From Desulfobulbus sp. (lineage in GTDB: Bacteria > Desulfobacterota > Desulfobulbia > Desulfobulbales > Desulfobulbaceae), in the NCBI GenBank assembly GCA_030600525.1, contig JAUVLX010000011.1, forward strand, positions 1 through 24,598: DNA of 24,598 bases. The letters run 5' to 3'. The notes beneath the pieces were generated by a model. The model saw only the letters and a list, made by a program, of their open reading frames with translations, was not told the DNA's origin and made no database searches. Below, piece after piece: positions 7,169 to 15,986 of the stretch (within the stretch, counting starts at the first letter, position 1; every line of letters starts with the position of its first letter). A program made the position numbers and the translations under genes.

Positions 7169-10006
7169 ATGGAACCACAGTTTTTGCGCATTCGTGGTGC
7201 GCGAATGCACAACTTGAAAAATATTTCAGTTGATTTGCCACGAAATAAACTGGTCGTTTTTACGGGTCTTTCTGGGTCTGGAAAATCCACATTGGCCTTT
7301 GATACTCTTTATGCGGAAGGCCAGCGACGTTATGTAGAATCGCTTTCCACCTATGCCAGGCAGTTTCTCGGTCAGATGGAGAAGCCTGATGTGGATTTGT
7401 TGGAGGGGCTTTCCCCTGCAGTTTCAATTGAACAGAAAACGACGAGCAAAAATCCTCGCTCCACAGTGGGTACAGTGACCGAGATTTATGACCATCTGCG
7501 TTTGCTGTATGCCCGGGCAGGGCAGGCCCACTGCCCCGAGTGCGGGGATCCCATACGTTCGCAATCGATTGAGGATATGGTCGAGACCTTACTCCACCGA
7601 GATGAAGGTGAGAAGGTGGTTTTACTGGCACCGCTTGTTAAGCAGAAAAAAGGAAGGCATGAGCAGATCTTTTTACGGCTGCGCAAAGAAGGATATGTCA
7701 GGGTTCGCGTTGATGGGGAGATCCGCCCGTTAAGTGAAGAGATTATTCTGGAGAAAAATAAACACCATTTTGTAGAAGCGGTTATTGACCGGCTGGTATT
7801 GAAATCCTCCATTCGGAGAAGATTGGATGAATCTGTAAGCACAGCCGTGCAGCTTGGTGAAGGGATAATGATTGCCTCTTTTCCTGAGAGCGGAGAAGAA
7901 GTCTTGTTCAGCGAATCGGCGGCCTGCCACCGGTGCAGCATATCAGTTCCTGAACTGTCAACCCAGTTGTTTTCCTTTAACAATCCCCAGGGGGCATGCC
8001 CTGAATGCAGCGGACTGGGAGTAAACCAGTTTCTTGACGAAAACCTCATCATCCCTGATCCACAACTCAGTTTGCTGGATGGTGCCATCGGACCTTGGCG
8101 TCGACGCAAACTTTCGAGTTATGCAACCCAATGGATCGAGGCCTTTCTTCGTCATTTTCAAATAAAGCCAGACACTCCTTTTGCCGATTTACCTGCTAAA
8201 GTCAAAAAGGCAATCTTGCATGGGACAGGTAGAGAAAAACTGGAATTTCATCATCAGCGTAGCAACAAGGTGCTTATTTCTCAGGTGAGTTTTGAAGGCA
8301 TCATTCCCCGATTGAACCGATTGTTTCGGGACACCTCCTCACCCAGAGTTCGAGAGGAAATTGGCAAGTTCATGAACGAGCAGGCCTGTCCTGCCTGTAA
8401 TGGGCGGCGTCTGAAACCGGAAGCACTGGCAGTTCGGGTCGGGAAATGGTCAATTATGGATCTGACCGGGTTTTCCATAGACCATTTGATTGAACAACTG
8501 CAAACCCTTGAGTTCTCTGAACGCCAAGCCTTTATCGCCAAGCCCATATTAAAGGAAGTGAATGAACGACTTTCCTTTTTACAGGGGGTTGGCTTGGGGT
8601 ATCTTTCCCTTGATAGAAAAGCAGGCACACTTTCGGGCGGGGAAGCGCAGCGAATTCGACTTGCCTCGCAAATCGGCTCAGGTCTGGCCGGTGTACTCTA
8701 TATTCTCGATGAACCGAGTATTGGTCTACACCAACGTGATAACAACAAGTTGATAAAGACCCTGCTCAATTTACGAGACCTGGGAAATAGTGTTATTGTG
8801 GTAGAGCATGATACTGATACCATTGCCTCTGCAGATCACGTGCTTGATATCGGGCCAGGAGCTGGTGTCCATGGCGGAGAGATTATTTATTCCGGAGAAG
8901 TTAAAGGGCTGCTCGATTGCGAGGCATCACAAACAGGAGGATATCTTTCAGGCCGGTTGGAGATTCCGGTGCCGGAAAAAAGAAGAAAAATCCGTAAGGG
9001 CAAAAATTACCAGCTGCGGATTACTGGTGCCACTGTCAACAATCTCAAGAACTTGTCCACTGCCATTCCCCTCGGAGTTATGACGTGTGTTACCGGTGTA
9101 TCTGGATCTGGGAAAAGTTCATTGATCATCGAGACATTATACAATGAGGCTCAAGGTGCTTTTCAAGATAAGCAAACCGTCGCGACCAAAAAACCGGTAT
9201 TAAGCGGGCTGGAGAATATCGATAAGGTCATCGATATTGACCAAAGTCCGATCGGCAGAACACCCCGCTCAAACCCGGCGACTTATACCGGTATTTTTAC
9301 CCCGATAAGAGAACTGCTTGCGCGGCTACCTGAGTCACGTGCCAGAGGATATAAGCTTGGTCGGTTTAGTTTTAATTTGAAGGGTGGTCGTTGTGAGACA
9401 TGTGAAGGTGACGGGGTCATTCGGATTGCAATGCATTTTTTACCGGATATATATGTGACCTGTGAGCGTTGTCTTGGAAAAAGGTATAACCAGGAAACAT
9501 TGGACATTCGCTACCGCGGCAAGAATATTGCAGATATCCTTGACATGACAGTAGAAGAGAGTCTGGATTTTTTTAAGAATATCCCACAGATACAGAAGCG
9601 GCTGCAGACTGTGTTGGATGTGGGGCTTGGTTATATTAAACTGGGGCAATCATCGGTAACGCTTTCCGGTGGTGAGGCACAGCGTGTAAAATTGGCCAAG
9701 GAGCTAAGCAGACGTTCTACCGGAAAGACATTGTATATCCTTGACGAGCCAACCACCGGCCTCCATCCTGCTGATATCCAACACCTGCTTCGGGTACTGG
9801 GGAGGTTAGTAGACGGTGGCAATAGTGTGGTGGTTATTGAGCATAATCTCGATGTTGTTAAGACTGCAGATTATATACTTGATATTGGTCCTGAAGGTGG
9901 AGACGGAGGTGGCACCATCGTAGCCAGTGGCACTCCGGAAGAGGTCGCCAGCGAGCCCCTGTCGTACACCGGGAAATTTTTAAAGCAGACACTCAGTAAC
10001 GATTAA
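7169..10006 (+). CDS. uvrA: excinuclease ABC subunit A
   Basis: The DNA-damage recognition ATPase of nucleotide excision repair, working with UvrB and UvrC; 945 residues, the normal length. Both ABC modules are intact. The first has Walker A GLSGSGKS at 33-40, the signature LSGGE near 488 and Walker B YILDEPSIGLH. The second has Walker A GVSGSGKS near 642, LSGGE near 832 and YILDEPTTGLH. A zinc module CETC..CERC (C742, C745, C765, C768) and an earlier one (CHRC..CPEC) are present. The frame extends back to a TTG at 7136, but the conserved N-terminus MEPQFLRIRGARMHNLKN points to the ATG at 7169, which has only a weak GATGAG ribosome site. The leader contains repeat copy C. Confidence 0.97.
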   Translation: MEPQFLRIRGARMHNLKNISVDLPRNKLVVFTGLSGSGKSTLAFDTLYAEGQRRYVESLSTYARQFLGQMEKPDVDLLEGLSPAVSIEQKTTSKNPRSTVGTVTEIYDHLRLLYARAGQAHCPECGDPIRSQSIEDMVETLLHRDEGEKVVLLAPLVKQKKGRHEQIFLRLRKEGYVRVRVDGEIRPLSEEIILEKNKHHFVEAVIDRLVLKSSIRRRLDESVSTAVQLGEGIMIASFPESGEEVLFSESAACHRCSISVPELSTQLFSFNNPQGACPECSGLGVNQFLDENLIIPDPQLSLLDGAIGPWRRRKLSSYATQWIEAFLRHFQIKPDTPFADLPAKVKKAILHGTGREKLEFHHQRSNKVLISQVSFEGIIPRLNRLFRDTSSPRVREEIGKFMNEQACPACNGRRLKPEALAVRVGKWSIMDLTGFSIDHLIEQLQTLEFSERQAFIAKPILKEVNERLSFLQGVGLGYLSLDRKAGTLSGGEAQRIRLASQIGSGLAGVLYILDEPSIGLHQRDNNKLIKTLLNLRDLGNSVIVVEHDTDTIASADHVLDIGPGAGVHGGEIIYSGEVKGLLDCEASQTGGYLSGRLEIPVPEKRRKIRKGKNYQLRITGATVNNLKNLSTAIPLGVMTCVTGVSGSGKSSLIIETLYNEAQGAFQDKQTVATKKPVLSGLENIDKVIDIDQSPIGRTPRSNPATYTGIFTPIRELLARLPESRARGYKLGRFSFNLKGGRCETCEGDGVIRIAMHFLPDIYVTCERCLGKRYNQETLDIRYRGKNIADILDMTVEESLDFFKNIPQIQKRLQTVLDVGLGYIKLGQSSVTLSGGEAQRVKLAKELSRRSTGKTLYILDEPTTGLHPADIQHLLRVLGRLVDGGNSVVVIEHNLDVVKTADYILDIGPEGGDGGGTIVASGTPEEVASEPLSYTGKFLKQTLSND

Positions 10007-10173
10007 TTTTTTCAATTTGCCTGATTGCGTTTCCCTGTTAAGGTGCATGGATGTTTTTATTCAGGGATGAAAACAGTTAATTGATTTCAAGCTAATAGCT
10101 TATCTGTGGTAGGAAAATAAGTTAAAGAAGCGAGTAGATACTTAACCTATAAAATAGAAGAAAAGGATAGAAC

Positions 10174-10638
10174 ATGACAGAAGAAGCCAATGATCAGCAG
10201 GAAGCACCAGTTTTTCGGATGCAGAAGATGTACATTAAAGATCTTTCTTTTGAAAGCCCTAATGCGCCGACGATTTTTTTAGAAAAAAACCAGGAGCCGA
10301 AGGTCGATTTTAATTTGCAGATCAAAAACACAACAATTGATAATGATCATTACGAAGTTACCCTTGCAATAACGGCCAAGGTCTTGGACAAAAAAGCCGA
10401 TGATAAAGTGATGTTCATTGTAGAGATTGAACATGCCGGCGTATTCATGCTGAAAAATATTCCTGAAGAACACCTGCCAAGGGTTATGGCCGTTGACTGC
10501 CCGTTAATGTTGTTCCCGTTCACCCGGCAGGTGGTCAGCCAAGTTTCTGTTGATGGTGGTTTTATGCCATTTTTGATGGAACCCATCAATTTTGTGGCTT
10601 TGTATGATAATGCCCAACGACAAAACAAAGACTCTTAA
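10174..10638 (+). CDS. secB: protein-export chaperone SecB
   Basis: A 154-residue homotetrameric cytosolic chaperone that holds preproteins unfolded and hands them to SecA. The typical core is visible: FRMQKMYIKDLSFESPNAP at residues 14-32, ITAKV, the stretch VEIEHAGVFML, CPLMLFPFTRQVVSQVSVDGGFMP and PINFVALYDNA. The N-terminal acidic tail is normal. AAGGA lies eight bases upstream of the ATG. The 167-base gap after uvrA has an imperfect stem (TCCCTG/CAGGGA, loop about 24) and a TATAAAAT near 10149 without a clear -35. Termination is by the strong hairpin at 10687-10724. Confidence 0.94.
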   Translation: MTEEANDQQEAPVFRMQKMYIKDLSFESPNAPTIFLEKNQEPKVDFNLQIKNTTIDNDHYEVTLAITAKVLDKKADDKVMFIVEIEHAGVFMLKNIPEEHLPRVMAVDCPLMLFPFTRQVVSQVSVDGGFMPFLMEPINFVALYDNAQRQNKDS

Positions 10639-10686
10639 AATTTGATTTTTTTAGTTGTCGTTGCTGCAATAAGACTTTGCACATAA

Positions 10687-10724
10687 AAAAGGGGCTTACC
10701 GATTCTTATCGGTAAGCCCCTTTT
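10687..10724. terminator. strong bidirectional intrinsic terminator
   Basis: A 17-bp perfect stem, AAAAGGGGCTTACCGAT with ATCGGTAAGCCCCTTTT, around a TCTT loop, with A and T runs at the two ends. It serves secB on the plus strand and the pilus operon on the minus strand. Confidence 0.93.
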
Positions 10725-10755
10725 GATTTGAGGAGGAATGGATCCTACTTAACTA

Positions 10756-11775
10756 TCAGAGCGTAGTAGTGAAGTTATCAATAAGGGTGGAGACTGCTTT
10801 TTCAGTAGCACCTTCAAAGAGAGCGTCATATTGATAATCGGCAAGGACAGATTCCGGTGAAACTTTCACGTCTACCCTGTTAGTCCAGACAACATCGCCA
10901 TTATACGCATCTTGTACCCAGATACGAAGTTGGACAACAGCCTGTGGAATTTTTCCTGTATTGTGTGCCATGTTACCAAGTCCTGCACCTACAGCCCCCC
11001 AGATGAGGGCATTGCCCATCGAACCACCGGAAACACCTAAGATGGTTTGATCTGCCTCGCCGGTGTAAGGCCAGTGAACCTTATCACCAATAAGAGCACC
11101 GTAAGCGGCGCCAGCAGCCATGTTACCCCATTTGTCATATTGGTCTGAGGATGCCTGACCAAAAGCAATTTTGTTGGTTACACCGGTAACAAAACCGATC
11201 ACACCTTTTTTCCAAGGGGCCCAGGAAGGATCCTGTCGTTCCTTGTATTGAATGATTCGTCCACGAACGATGTAGTCAGCAGAGAAATGACGACCAATTT
11301 TGACAACTTCCTGCTGGGTCAGACCATGGGTACCAGGGCTTTCAAGCACCGGCATGTTATTGTTCCTGCTTTTTGTCAGGTCAATATAGCGCTGGATTTG
11401 GCCCTTCATTTCATCAGACCATTCGTCATTCAGCTCTTCTTCAAGCATTCCGGTCTTTTTCTTTTCATAGGCAACCACGTTAATAATATTTTGGTTTACT
11501 AAGTAAAGAAACACATCTTCTTGCACCGGCAGGTGAAAGCTGTTGGAGACTAGCTGGTCTGTCAAATTTTCAGTGATATACAAATTTCGCTGGTATGCGG
11601 TATCTAAGTTGTCAGCGTATGAGTAGTCCGCAAATGGAAGGATGACTATGCTTTTATCGGCACCTTTATCACTTTTGGCAACCGGCTGAACTTTCAACGA
11701 TTCCTTAACGGTTGTGCCGCATCCTCCGAGAAGCAGCGCAAGTAAACCAATCAGCAGATAGCGACTGTACTTCAT
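10756..11775 (-). CDS. outer-membrane lipoprotein with glycine-zipper segments, last gene of pilus operon
   Basis: A 339-residue predicted lipoprotein. The signal peptide ends in a lipobox, LLGGC, near residues 16-20, and the +2 residue is not Asp, so outer-membrane sorting is likely. The region SIVILPFADYSY..NLYITENLTDQLV recalls CsgG/TolB-like N-terminal folds that act at the outer membrane, but I would not name a family. Two glycine-zipper-like segments, GNMAAGAAYGALIGD and GGSMGNALIWGAVGAGLGNM, lie in the second half. A C-terminal region, VVQLRIWVQDAYNGDVVWTNRVDV, looks like a beta strand domain. AGGAG lies seven bases before the ATG. It begins 46 bases after the secretin and ends at the operon terminator, which suggests a role in pilus assembly or secretin support. 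Confidence 0.75.
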   Translation of the reverse strand: MKYSRYLLIGLLALLLGGCGTTVKESLKVQPVAKSDKGADKSIVILPFADYSYADNLDTAYQRNLYITENLTDQLVSNSFHLPVQEDVFLYLVNQNIINVVAYEKKKTGMLEEELNDEWSDEMKGQIQRYIDLTKSRNNNMPVLESPGTHGLTQQEVVKIGRHFSADYIVRGRIIQYKERQDPSWAPWKKGVIGFVTGVTNKIAFGQASSDQYDKWGNMAAGAAYGALIGDKVHWPYTGEADQTILGVSGGSMGNALIWGAVGAGLGNMAHNTGKIPQAVVQLRIWVQDAYNGDVVWTNRVDVKVSPESVLADYQYDALFEGATEKAVSTLIDNFTTTL

Positions 11776-11821
11776 TCCATTTCTCCTGTTTTTCTGGATA
11801 TGTTTAAAAAATAATCCTGGT

Positions 11822-13507
11822 TCATATGATTTTTGGGGTCAGCAGAATAACCAGTTCTCGTTTGCTTTTGATTTTTTCTTCATAACCAAAAAGGTACTTA
11901 ATAACGGGTATGTCGCCAACAATGGGTGCAAATTTACTTGTTTTACCATCAACTTCATCGATGAGGCCGCCAATGACAAGCATTTCGCCGTTGCCAACTT
12001 CTACCATGGTGGACATTTGACGAACACCGACTCTTGGGAGCCCGACTTGAAGCCCGTCACCAAACTCTTTGTACTCGATAGGATCATCAATGAGGTTGGT
12101 TGTAACCGGTGTAAGGTGGAGTACTACTTTTTCGTCATTGACGATAGATGCCACAACGCCGAGAGCTACACCCTCTACCACATTATCTACTTCCGCTGTA
12201 TAGGTAATGGTTGACACGCCGCTGGTGCCTGCGGAGTCAATATTTTGGGAAACAGTTTTAATATAGGCGATATCTTTGCCTACGGAGATAAGGGCTGGTT
12301 GCCCGTTTAAGACAGTGAGTTTCGGGTTGGAAAGGACATTCGCATCACCCTGTTCATTAAGGGCGTTGAGCATGACCGTAAAGTTTGCCGGGGTCAGTGT
12401 GATTTTGCTGACAAAAGTGGTTATGGAGTCTGCATCACCTACAGCAGGAATCCAAGGGTAAACCTGGCCGTCGCCACCACTGCCTGCTGTACCAAAAAAG
12501 GTCGTTCCTCCGACTTTGAAGTCTTTCAGAACAAGACTCCAGTCCAGTCCGATTTTGGAATTATCTTCAAGGTACACTTCGATGATTTTTGCTTCAATCA
12601 CTACTTGGCGGTATACTTCCTTCTTCAAGGTCGTCAGATAGAGGTCTACTTTATCCAGCAACGGTCTTGGCGCAGTAACTGTAATAAGACCAACTGACTG
12701 GTCAACAGTGTAATAGGAGCCGCCTGATGCCATCCGTCTGGTGGCTCTGTTTTCTGGTGTGGCTTCTGTAGGACCTGCACCTTCGGCATTTTCTGCTGTT
12801 TGATCAGCAGGTTTAGTAGCCACAGTAGTCCACTGCTGCATTATCAAGTCAAGGTTAGCACGAATATTGGCCCAGACGTCAAAGCCGTTTTCATCACTAG
12901 TTATCTTGATGGTGCCTTCAGTGCCGGTTGCTGCATCCCTGTCTGTAAGGTAGTTACCACCTGTAGTCGTGGTGTAGGTACCTTTCATGTTTGGGATGGC
13001 AATGAAAAACTTCTTGGTCTCCCTGTATTTGACAATGATGGTGTTGCCTTCTACTTCATTGTAATAATCAACCTGGCGCAATAAATTGTCAATGGCTGTA
13101 AAAAAGTAATCCTCGGCAGCAATATTGACGTCCACCAAAACACTCTGATCCACATCACTTGCCCAGCTCACGCTCATGCCCTTGAGGGCGCCTAAACGGT
13201 TCAGAATATCCCATAGGGGTTGTGGACCTGCTGTAGAGCGTATTGTTGCACCGACTTTAAGTTGATATTCACCTGATTGGTCTTCCAGCTCTTCTTCTGC
13301 TTCGAGATCTGCTGTGACAAAACCGGGCTGCTGAAATCTGACAGGTAATTGGGCCGCTTCAGGAGGAGGTGCGGGAGTCGTCTCTTCGGCTGCAGCGAGA
13401 GGCTCCTGAGCAGGTGCATCATCGGTGGTATCCTTGTCGGCGCAGGCCGATAGGGCAAGGATCATAAGCGAGAGAACCAGTGGTAATGAACAGTTAACAA
13501 ACTTCAT
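11822..13507 (-). CDS. lipoprotein secretin of type IV pilus (PilQ/MshL-like)
   Basis: A 561-residue outer-membrane secretin subunit forming the pilus exit pore. The signal peptide ends in lipobox LSAC (Cys22). A Pro/Glu/Ala-rich linker follows, then an N0-like domain (PLWDILNRLGALKGMSVSW), then an N1-like stretch with a long insert. The secretin core starts around VVIEAKIIEVYLEDNSKIGLDW and ends in the hallmark APIVGDIPVIKYLF..ELVILLTPKII. The frame runs back to an ATG at 13540, directly after the previous stop, but GAGGA lies eight bases before the ATG at 13507 and the lipoprotein signal begins there. Lipidation and the lack of AMIN domains resemble MshL/BfpB-type self-piloting secretins more than canonical PilQ. 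It is the sixth gene of the pilus operon if the interrupted PilQ-like frame before it is counted once. Confidence 0.9.
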   Translation of the reverse strand: MKFVNCSLPLVLSLMILALSACADKDTTDDAPAQEPLAAAEETTPAPPPEAAQLPVRFQQPGFVTADLEAEEELEDQSGEYQLKVGATIRSTAGPQPLWDILNRLGALKGMSVSWASDVDQSVLVDVNIAAEDYFFTAIDNLLRQVDYYNEVEGNTIIVKYRETKKFFIAIPNMKGTYTTTTGGNYLTDRDAATGTEGTIKITSDENGFDVWANIRANLDLIMQQWTTVATKPADQTAENAEGAGPTEATPENRATRRMASGGSYYTVDQSVGLITVTAPRPLLDKVDLYLTTLKKEVYRQVVIEAKIIEVYLEDNSKIGLDWSLVLKDFKVGGTTFFGTAGSGGDGQVYPWIPAVGDADSITTFVSKITLTPANFTVMLNALNEQGDANVLSNPKLTVLNGQPALISVGKDIAYIKTVSQNIDSAGTSGVSTITYTAEVDNVVEGVALGVVASIVNDEKVVLHLTPVTTNLIDDPIEYKEFGDGLQVGLPRVGVRQMSTMVEVGNGEMLVIGGLIDEVDGKTSKFAPIVGDIPVIKYLFGYEEKIKSKRELVILLTPKII

Positions 13508-13540
13508 ATGGCTTTTCCTCAAATTCAGTATAGAGCGCAT

Positions 13541-14941
13541 TTACATTGTCTGTTTAAGAGCGATACGGCCCTTTATAAACTTGGCAAGATCGGGTGGTAT
13601 GCGAAAGCCGGCAAAAAGGATTGCCTGATATTTTTCTGTGGCAACAGCATGATTACCGAGTTTGTCATTGACACGGGCTACCGCAATCATGGAATTCAAG
13701 TTTTGACCATAGATCTTATCGTATCGTGAGAGGAGTTTCAGGGCGCTGTCGTATTCTTTTTTGCCCTCGCTAAACACTGCATAACTTAACAATGCCTCGG
13801 CGCTTGGTTTTTCAGCACTGATGCTTTGGTCGAAAAATTCTACTGCCTGTTGTAGCTCTTGCATATTGGCCAAGCCAATGGCCGCATTAAGAGCAGCTGC
13901 CGTATTTTCTGGATCTACAGCAAGTGCTTTTTTTGCGTAAAAGACTGCTTTGGCATTTTGCCGCAGCCTAACCAGATAAATGGAGGCAATTCTATTGGCC
14001 AGTTTCCCGTTGTCAGCCCATTTGACAAATGCTTGTTCATAAAAACTAATTGCCAGCTCGAAATTTTCTCTTTTTTCAGCCTTTTTAGCCTGAGCAATAA
14101 GCTGCTTTGCTTCGATTACTTCTTTAGGCAGGTTCTTCTGTTGTCTAATAATGAGTGCTTCTTGCTCGGCGACTTCAATATCTGCTTCAAAAGAGATATT
14201 ATTCTCCACCTTTTTGGCCCAGTTAAAGGATTTATCTTTTGGCAGGATGACCAAGGTGTTGAAACGTTCTTCTTTGGCAAGATTTTTAAGATTAAGGATA
14301 ATATCAAGAGCAAAATCCCAAGGTACATCGTCAAGAGCGAGAGTTAAAGATCCTGATACTGATTCGTCAACAACTATGTTGATACCACTTACTTCGCGGA
14401 ATAGACGGAATACATTGTGTAAGTCGATTTTGTAAAAATCAACGGTTATACGTTCCTTATTGTAGCCGGAAAAGTTAAATGCATCCTGGAGCTGTTTTTC
14501 AGTTGCCTGGGGGGAAAGTCTATTCTCAAGAGGATGTACCTCGGGAAGTTGACTTTCAATGGTGGTTTTTTCTTTAATAAGTGCAGAAATCTGATCAACC
14601 TGTTGTGGCTCATCAATGATGACTTCGAGTCCATTGGGAATCGACTGGACAGTAAACGGGAAAAGGTCTTTTGTAGAGGAGTCGAAAACAATCCGTAGCC
14701 CGGATCCACGCTTTGCGACACGAATTCGTGACAGCGAGGTGCCAACCATCTGTTCCTGTAACAGTGTGTCTCCTGTAATAGTGTTGAGATCAATGTACAT
14801 TCTGGCTGGTGTGTTAGCTTTACTGTCAAGAACATCGTATGTGTAATCGGTAAGTTCACCGTTTGCAAGTAGCTTGATACTGGTTTGGTCTGGTGATGTT
14901 TTTACTTGAATATCAGTAACTTCAAGCGAGCTGGTAGGCAT
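13541..14941 (-). CDS. PilQ-like AMIN-N0 region fused to TPR repeats (downstream part of interrupted gene)
   Basis: The 466-residue open part begins with most of a second AMIN domain (VTDIQVKTSPDQTSIKLL ... FPFTVQSIPNGLEVIIDEP). A PilQ-type N0 domain follows: ITVDFYKIDLHNVFRLFREV, GINIVVDESVSGSLTLALDD, VPWDFALDIILNL. Where PilQ would continue into N1 and the secretin barrel, this protein has a charged helical linker and about four TPR-like helical pairs (ELAISFYEQAF, AVFYAKKALAVDPENTAAAL, AVEFFDQS, SALKLLSRYD). It has no signal peptide and the ATG at 14941 has no good ribosome site. The frame joins the upstream fragment (15415-15008) exactly, across a single TAA. The intact protein would be a periplasmic secretin partner of about 624 residues. 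Confidence 0.8.
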   Translation of the reverse strand: MPTSSLEVTDIQVKTSPDQTSIKLLANGELTDYTYDVLDSKANTPARMYIDLNTITGDTLLQEQMVGTSLSRIRVAKRGSGLRIVFDSSTKDLFPFTVQSIPNGLEVIIDEPQQVDQISALIKEKTTIESQLPEVHPLENRLSPQATEKQLQDAFNFSGYNKERITVDFYKIDLHNVFRLFREVSGINIVVDESVSGSLTLALDDVPWDFALDIILNLKNLAKEERFNTLVILPKDKSFNWAKKVENNISFEADIEVAEQEALIIRQQKNLPKEVIEAKQLIAQAKKAEKRENFELAISFYEQAFVKWADNGKLANRIASIYLVRLRQNAKAVFYAKKALAVDPENTAAALNAAIGLANMQELQQAVEFFDQSISAEKPSAEALLSYAVFSEGKKEYDSALKLLSRYDKIYGQNLNSMIAVARVNDKLGNHAVATEKYQAILFAGFRIPPDLAKFIKGRIALKQTM

Positions 14942-15007
14942 CGCTTCAGTGCCTACTGAGTCGCCTTTGTTGATAGTCAGGATAACATTATTTCCATCCT
15001 GAGAGGC

Positions 15008-15415
15008 TTAAAAAGGTATAGACTGCGGCAAGGTAAATTCAAAACGAAACAACGATGGCGAAACATCAGTTAGTTGTTTGGTTGAAAGTATTATGTCGAA
15101 TTCCGGAGGAAGCTGTGGGGCAAATTCGGCTGCAGGTGCTGTTTCGGCAAAATCCAGCACAATTCTGGGAGGGTTGAACAGTTCGTATACTGTATAGGTT
15201 GGAGTTTCCGAACTACTAACTCTTATTTCAAGAGAGGTACCTTTGTCAGTTACAGTTAAGGAACCAACCTTATTTACTCCCTTGTCATTTTCTGCCGCAA
15301 AAGCAGAGCCAGTGGTCAGGGCAAGAAGGCCCGTGATCACAACGCATAGAAAAGCCAGCTTCGCGCTTGCAGGCATTTGCGTTGTCCAACTGGATGGGGA
15401 AGAAAAGTGAAACAT
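15008..15415 (-). CDS. signal peptide and first AMIN domain of PilQ-like protein, ended by in-frame TAA
   Basis: 135 residues. A hydrophobic signal sequence (LAFLCVVITGLLALTT) has a probable cleavage after AFA at residue 40. An AMIN domain follows (GSLTVTDKGTSLEIRVSS, PTYTVYELFNPPRIVLDF), which in PilQ binds peptidoglycan. The chain stops at IPF. In the second AMIN domain of the next frame the matching place reads FPFTVQSIPNGLEVII. Here the codons after the TAA read ASQDGNNVILTI in the same frame, so the stop lies inside a domain strand. It starts two bases after pilP, with GGGAG about ten bases upstream. It could be a nonsense mutation, an assembly error, or a site of readthrough. Confidence 0.75.
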   Translation of the reverse strand: MFHFSSPSSWTTQMPASAKLAFLCVVITGLLALTTGSAFAAENDKGVNKVGSLTVTDKGTSLEIRVSSSETPTYTVYELFNPPRIVLDFAETAPAAEFAPQLPPEFDIILSTKQLTDVSPSLFRFEFTLPQSIPF

Positions 15416-15417
15416 GT

Positions 15418-15960
15418 TTATTCGTCTCCCTCTTTTTTTAATTTCATTGTAATCGTATTTAAAATCTCTTTGCCCGCACGGGTCTTGGCGGTTTCAGTAA
15501 TTTTAACTTTCGATGCAAAAATTTCATCGACCACTCCACGACGGCCAATGGGAATACCTTCACGCAAAATGTAGCCTTTCCCGGTAACATCTTCGACCAG
15601 TGCCATTGGTTCACCCTTCGCAACCAGCACTGCAACCAGTTTTAATTGTCCAGGTTCAAATAGCTGCATACCTGTTAAAGCTGTTTCTTCGTCTATAATT
15701 TCATTTGGGTCCAGAGGTGTGGCAGAGGTCGCCTTAGGAGTGAGAAAGGGAATGAATGGGTCATGCCGTCCCTCCAGTTTATAGACAAAGGTATTACTGC
15801 CACTTGGTTCGCCTTGTTCAAGGCTGAGAGGGACTGCAGGTTGGACTACCTCTGCAGTCGCATACGATGCGGGTGCTTGCAGCATAATGAGGCTGAAGGT
15901 CGCCACCAACGTCAATGTGGAAATGGCTAAATAAGGATTGCTGTGTTTTTTATGTAGCAT
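15418..15960 (-). CDS. pilP: type IV pilus assembly protein PilP
   Basis: A 180-residue periplasmic protein that links the inner-membrane PilM/N/O platform to the secretin. Typical PilP features are EGRHDPFIPF, LTGMQLFEPGQLKLVAVLVA and the C-terminal HR-like fold VEDVTGKGYILREGIPIGRRGVVDEI. The N-terminal hydrophobic stretch (YLAISTLTLVATFSLIMLQA) has no cysteine, so it is either cleaved or left as a membrane anchor rather than lipidated as in the Neisseria and Pseudomonas proteins. AGGA lies eight bases before the ATG. It is 26 bases downstream of pilO. Confidence 0.9.
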   Translation of the reverse strand: MLHKKHSNPYLAISTLTLVATFSLIMLQAPASYATAEVVQPAVPLSLEQGEPSGSNTFVYKLEGRHDPFIPFLTPKATSATPLDPNEIIDEETALTGMQLFEPGQLKLVAVLVAKGEPMALVEDVTGKGYILREGIPIGRRGVVDEIFASKVKITETAKTRAGKEILNTITMKLKKEGDE

Positions 15961-15986
15961 GGTATAAGTCCTGATGGGGCCTTATG

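Noticed and set aside
10100..10112. TATCTGTGGTA before secB resembles the repeat core TATGCCTGTGGTA
   Set aside because: The match is short and neither arm of the element is present.
13508..13543. In-frame joining of the TPR protein and the secretin, since the stop TAA is directly followed by ATG in the same frame
   Set aside because: The secretin has its own ribosome site and a lipoprotein signal starting at 13507, so it is a separate gene rather than a second nonsense mutation.
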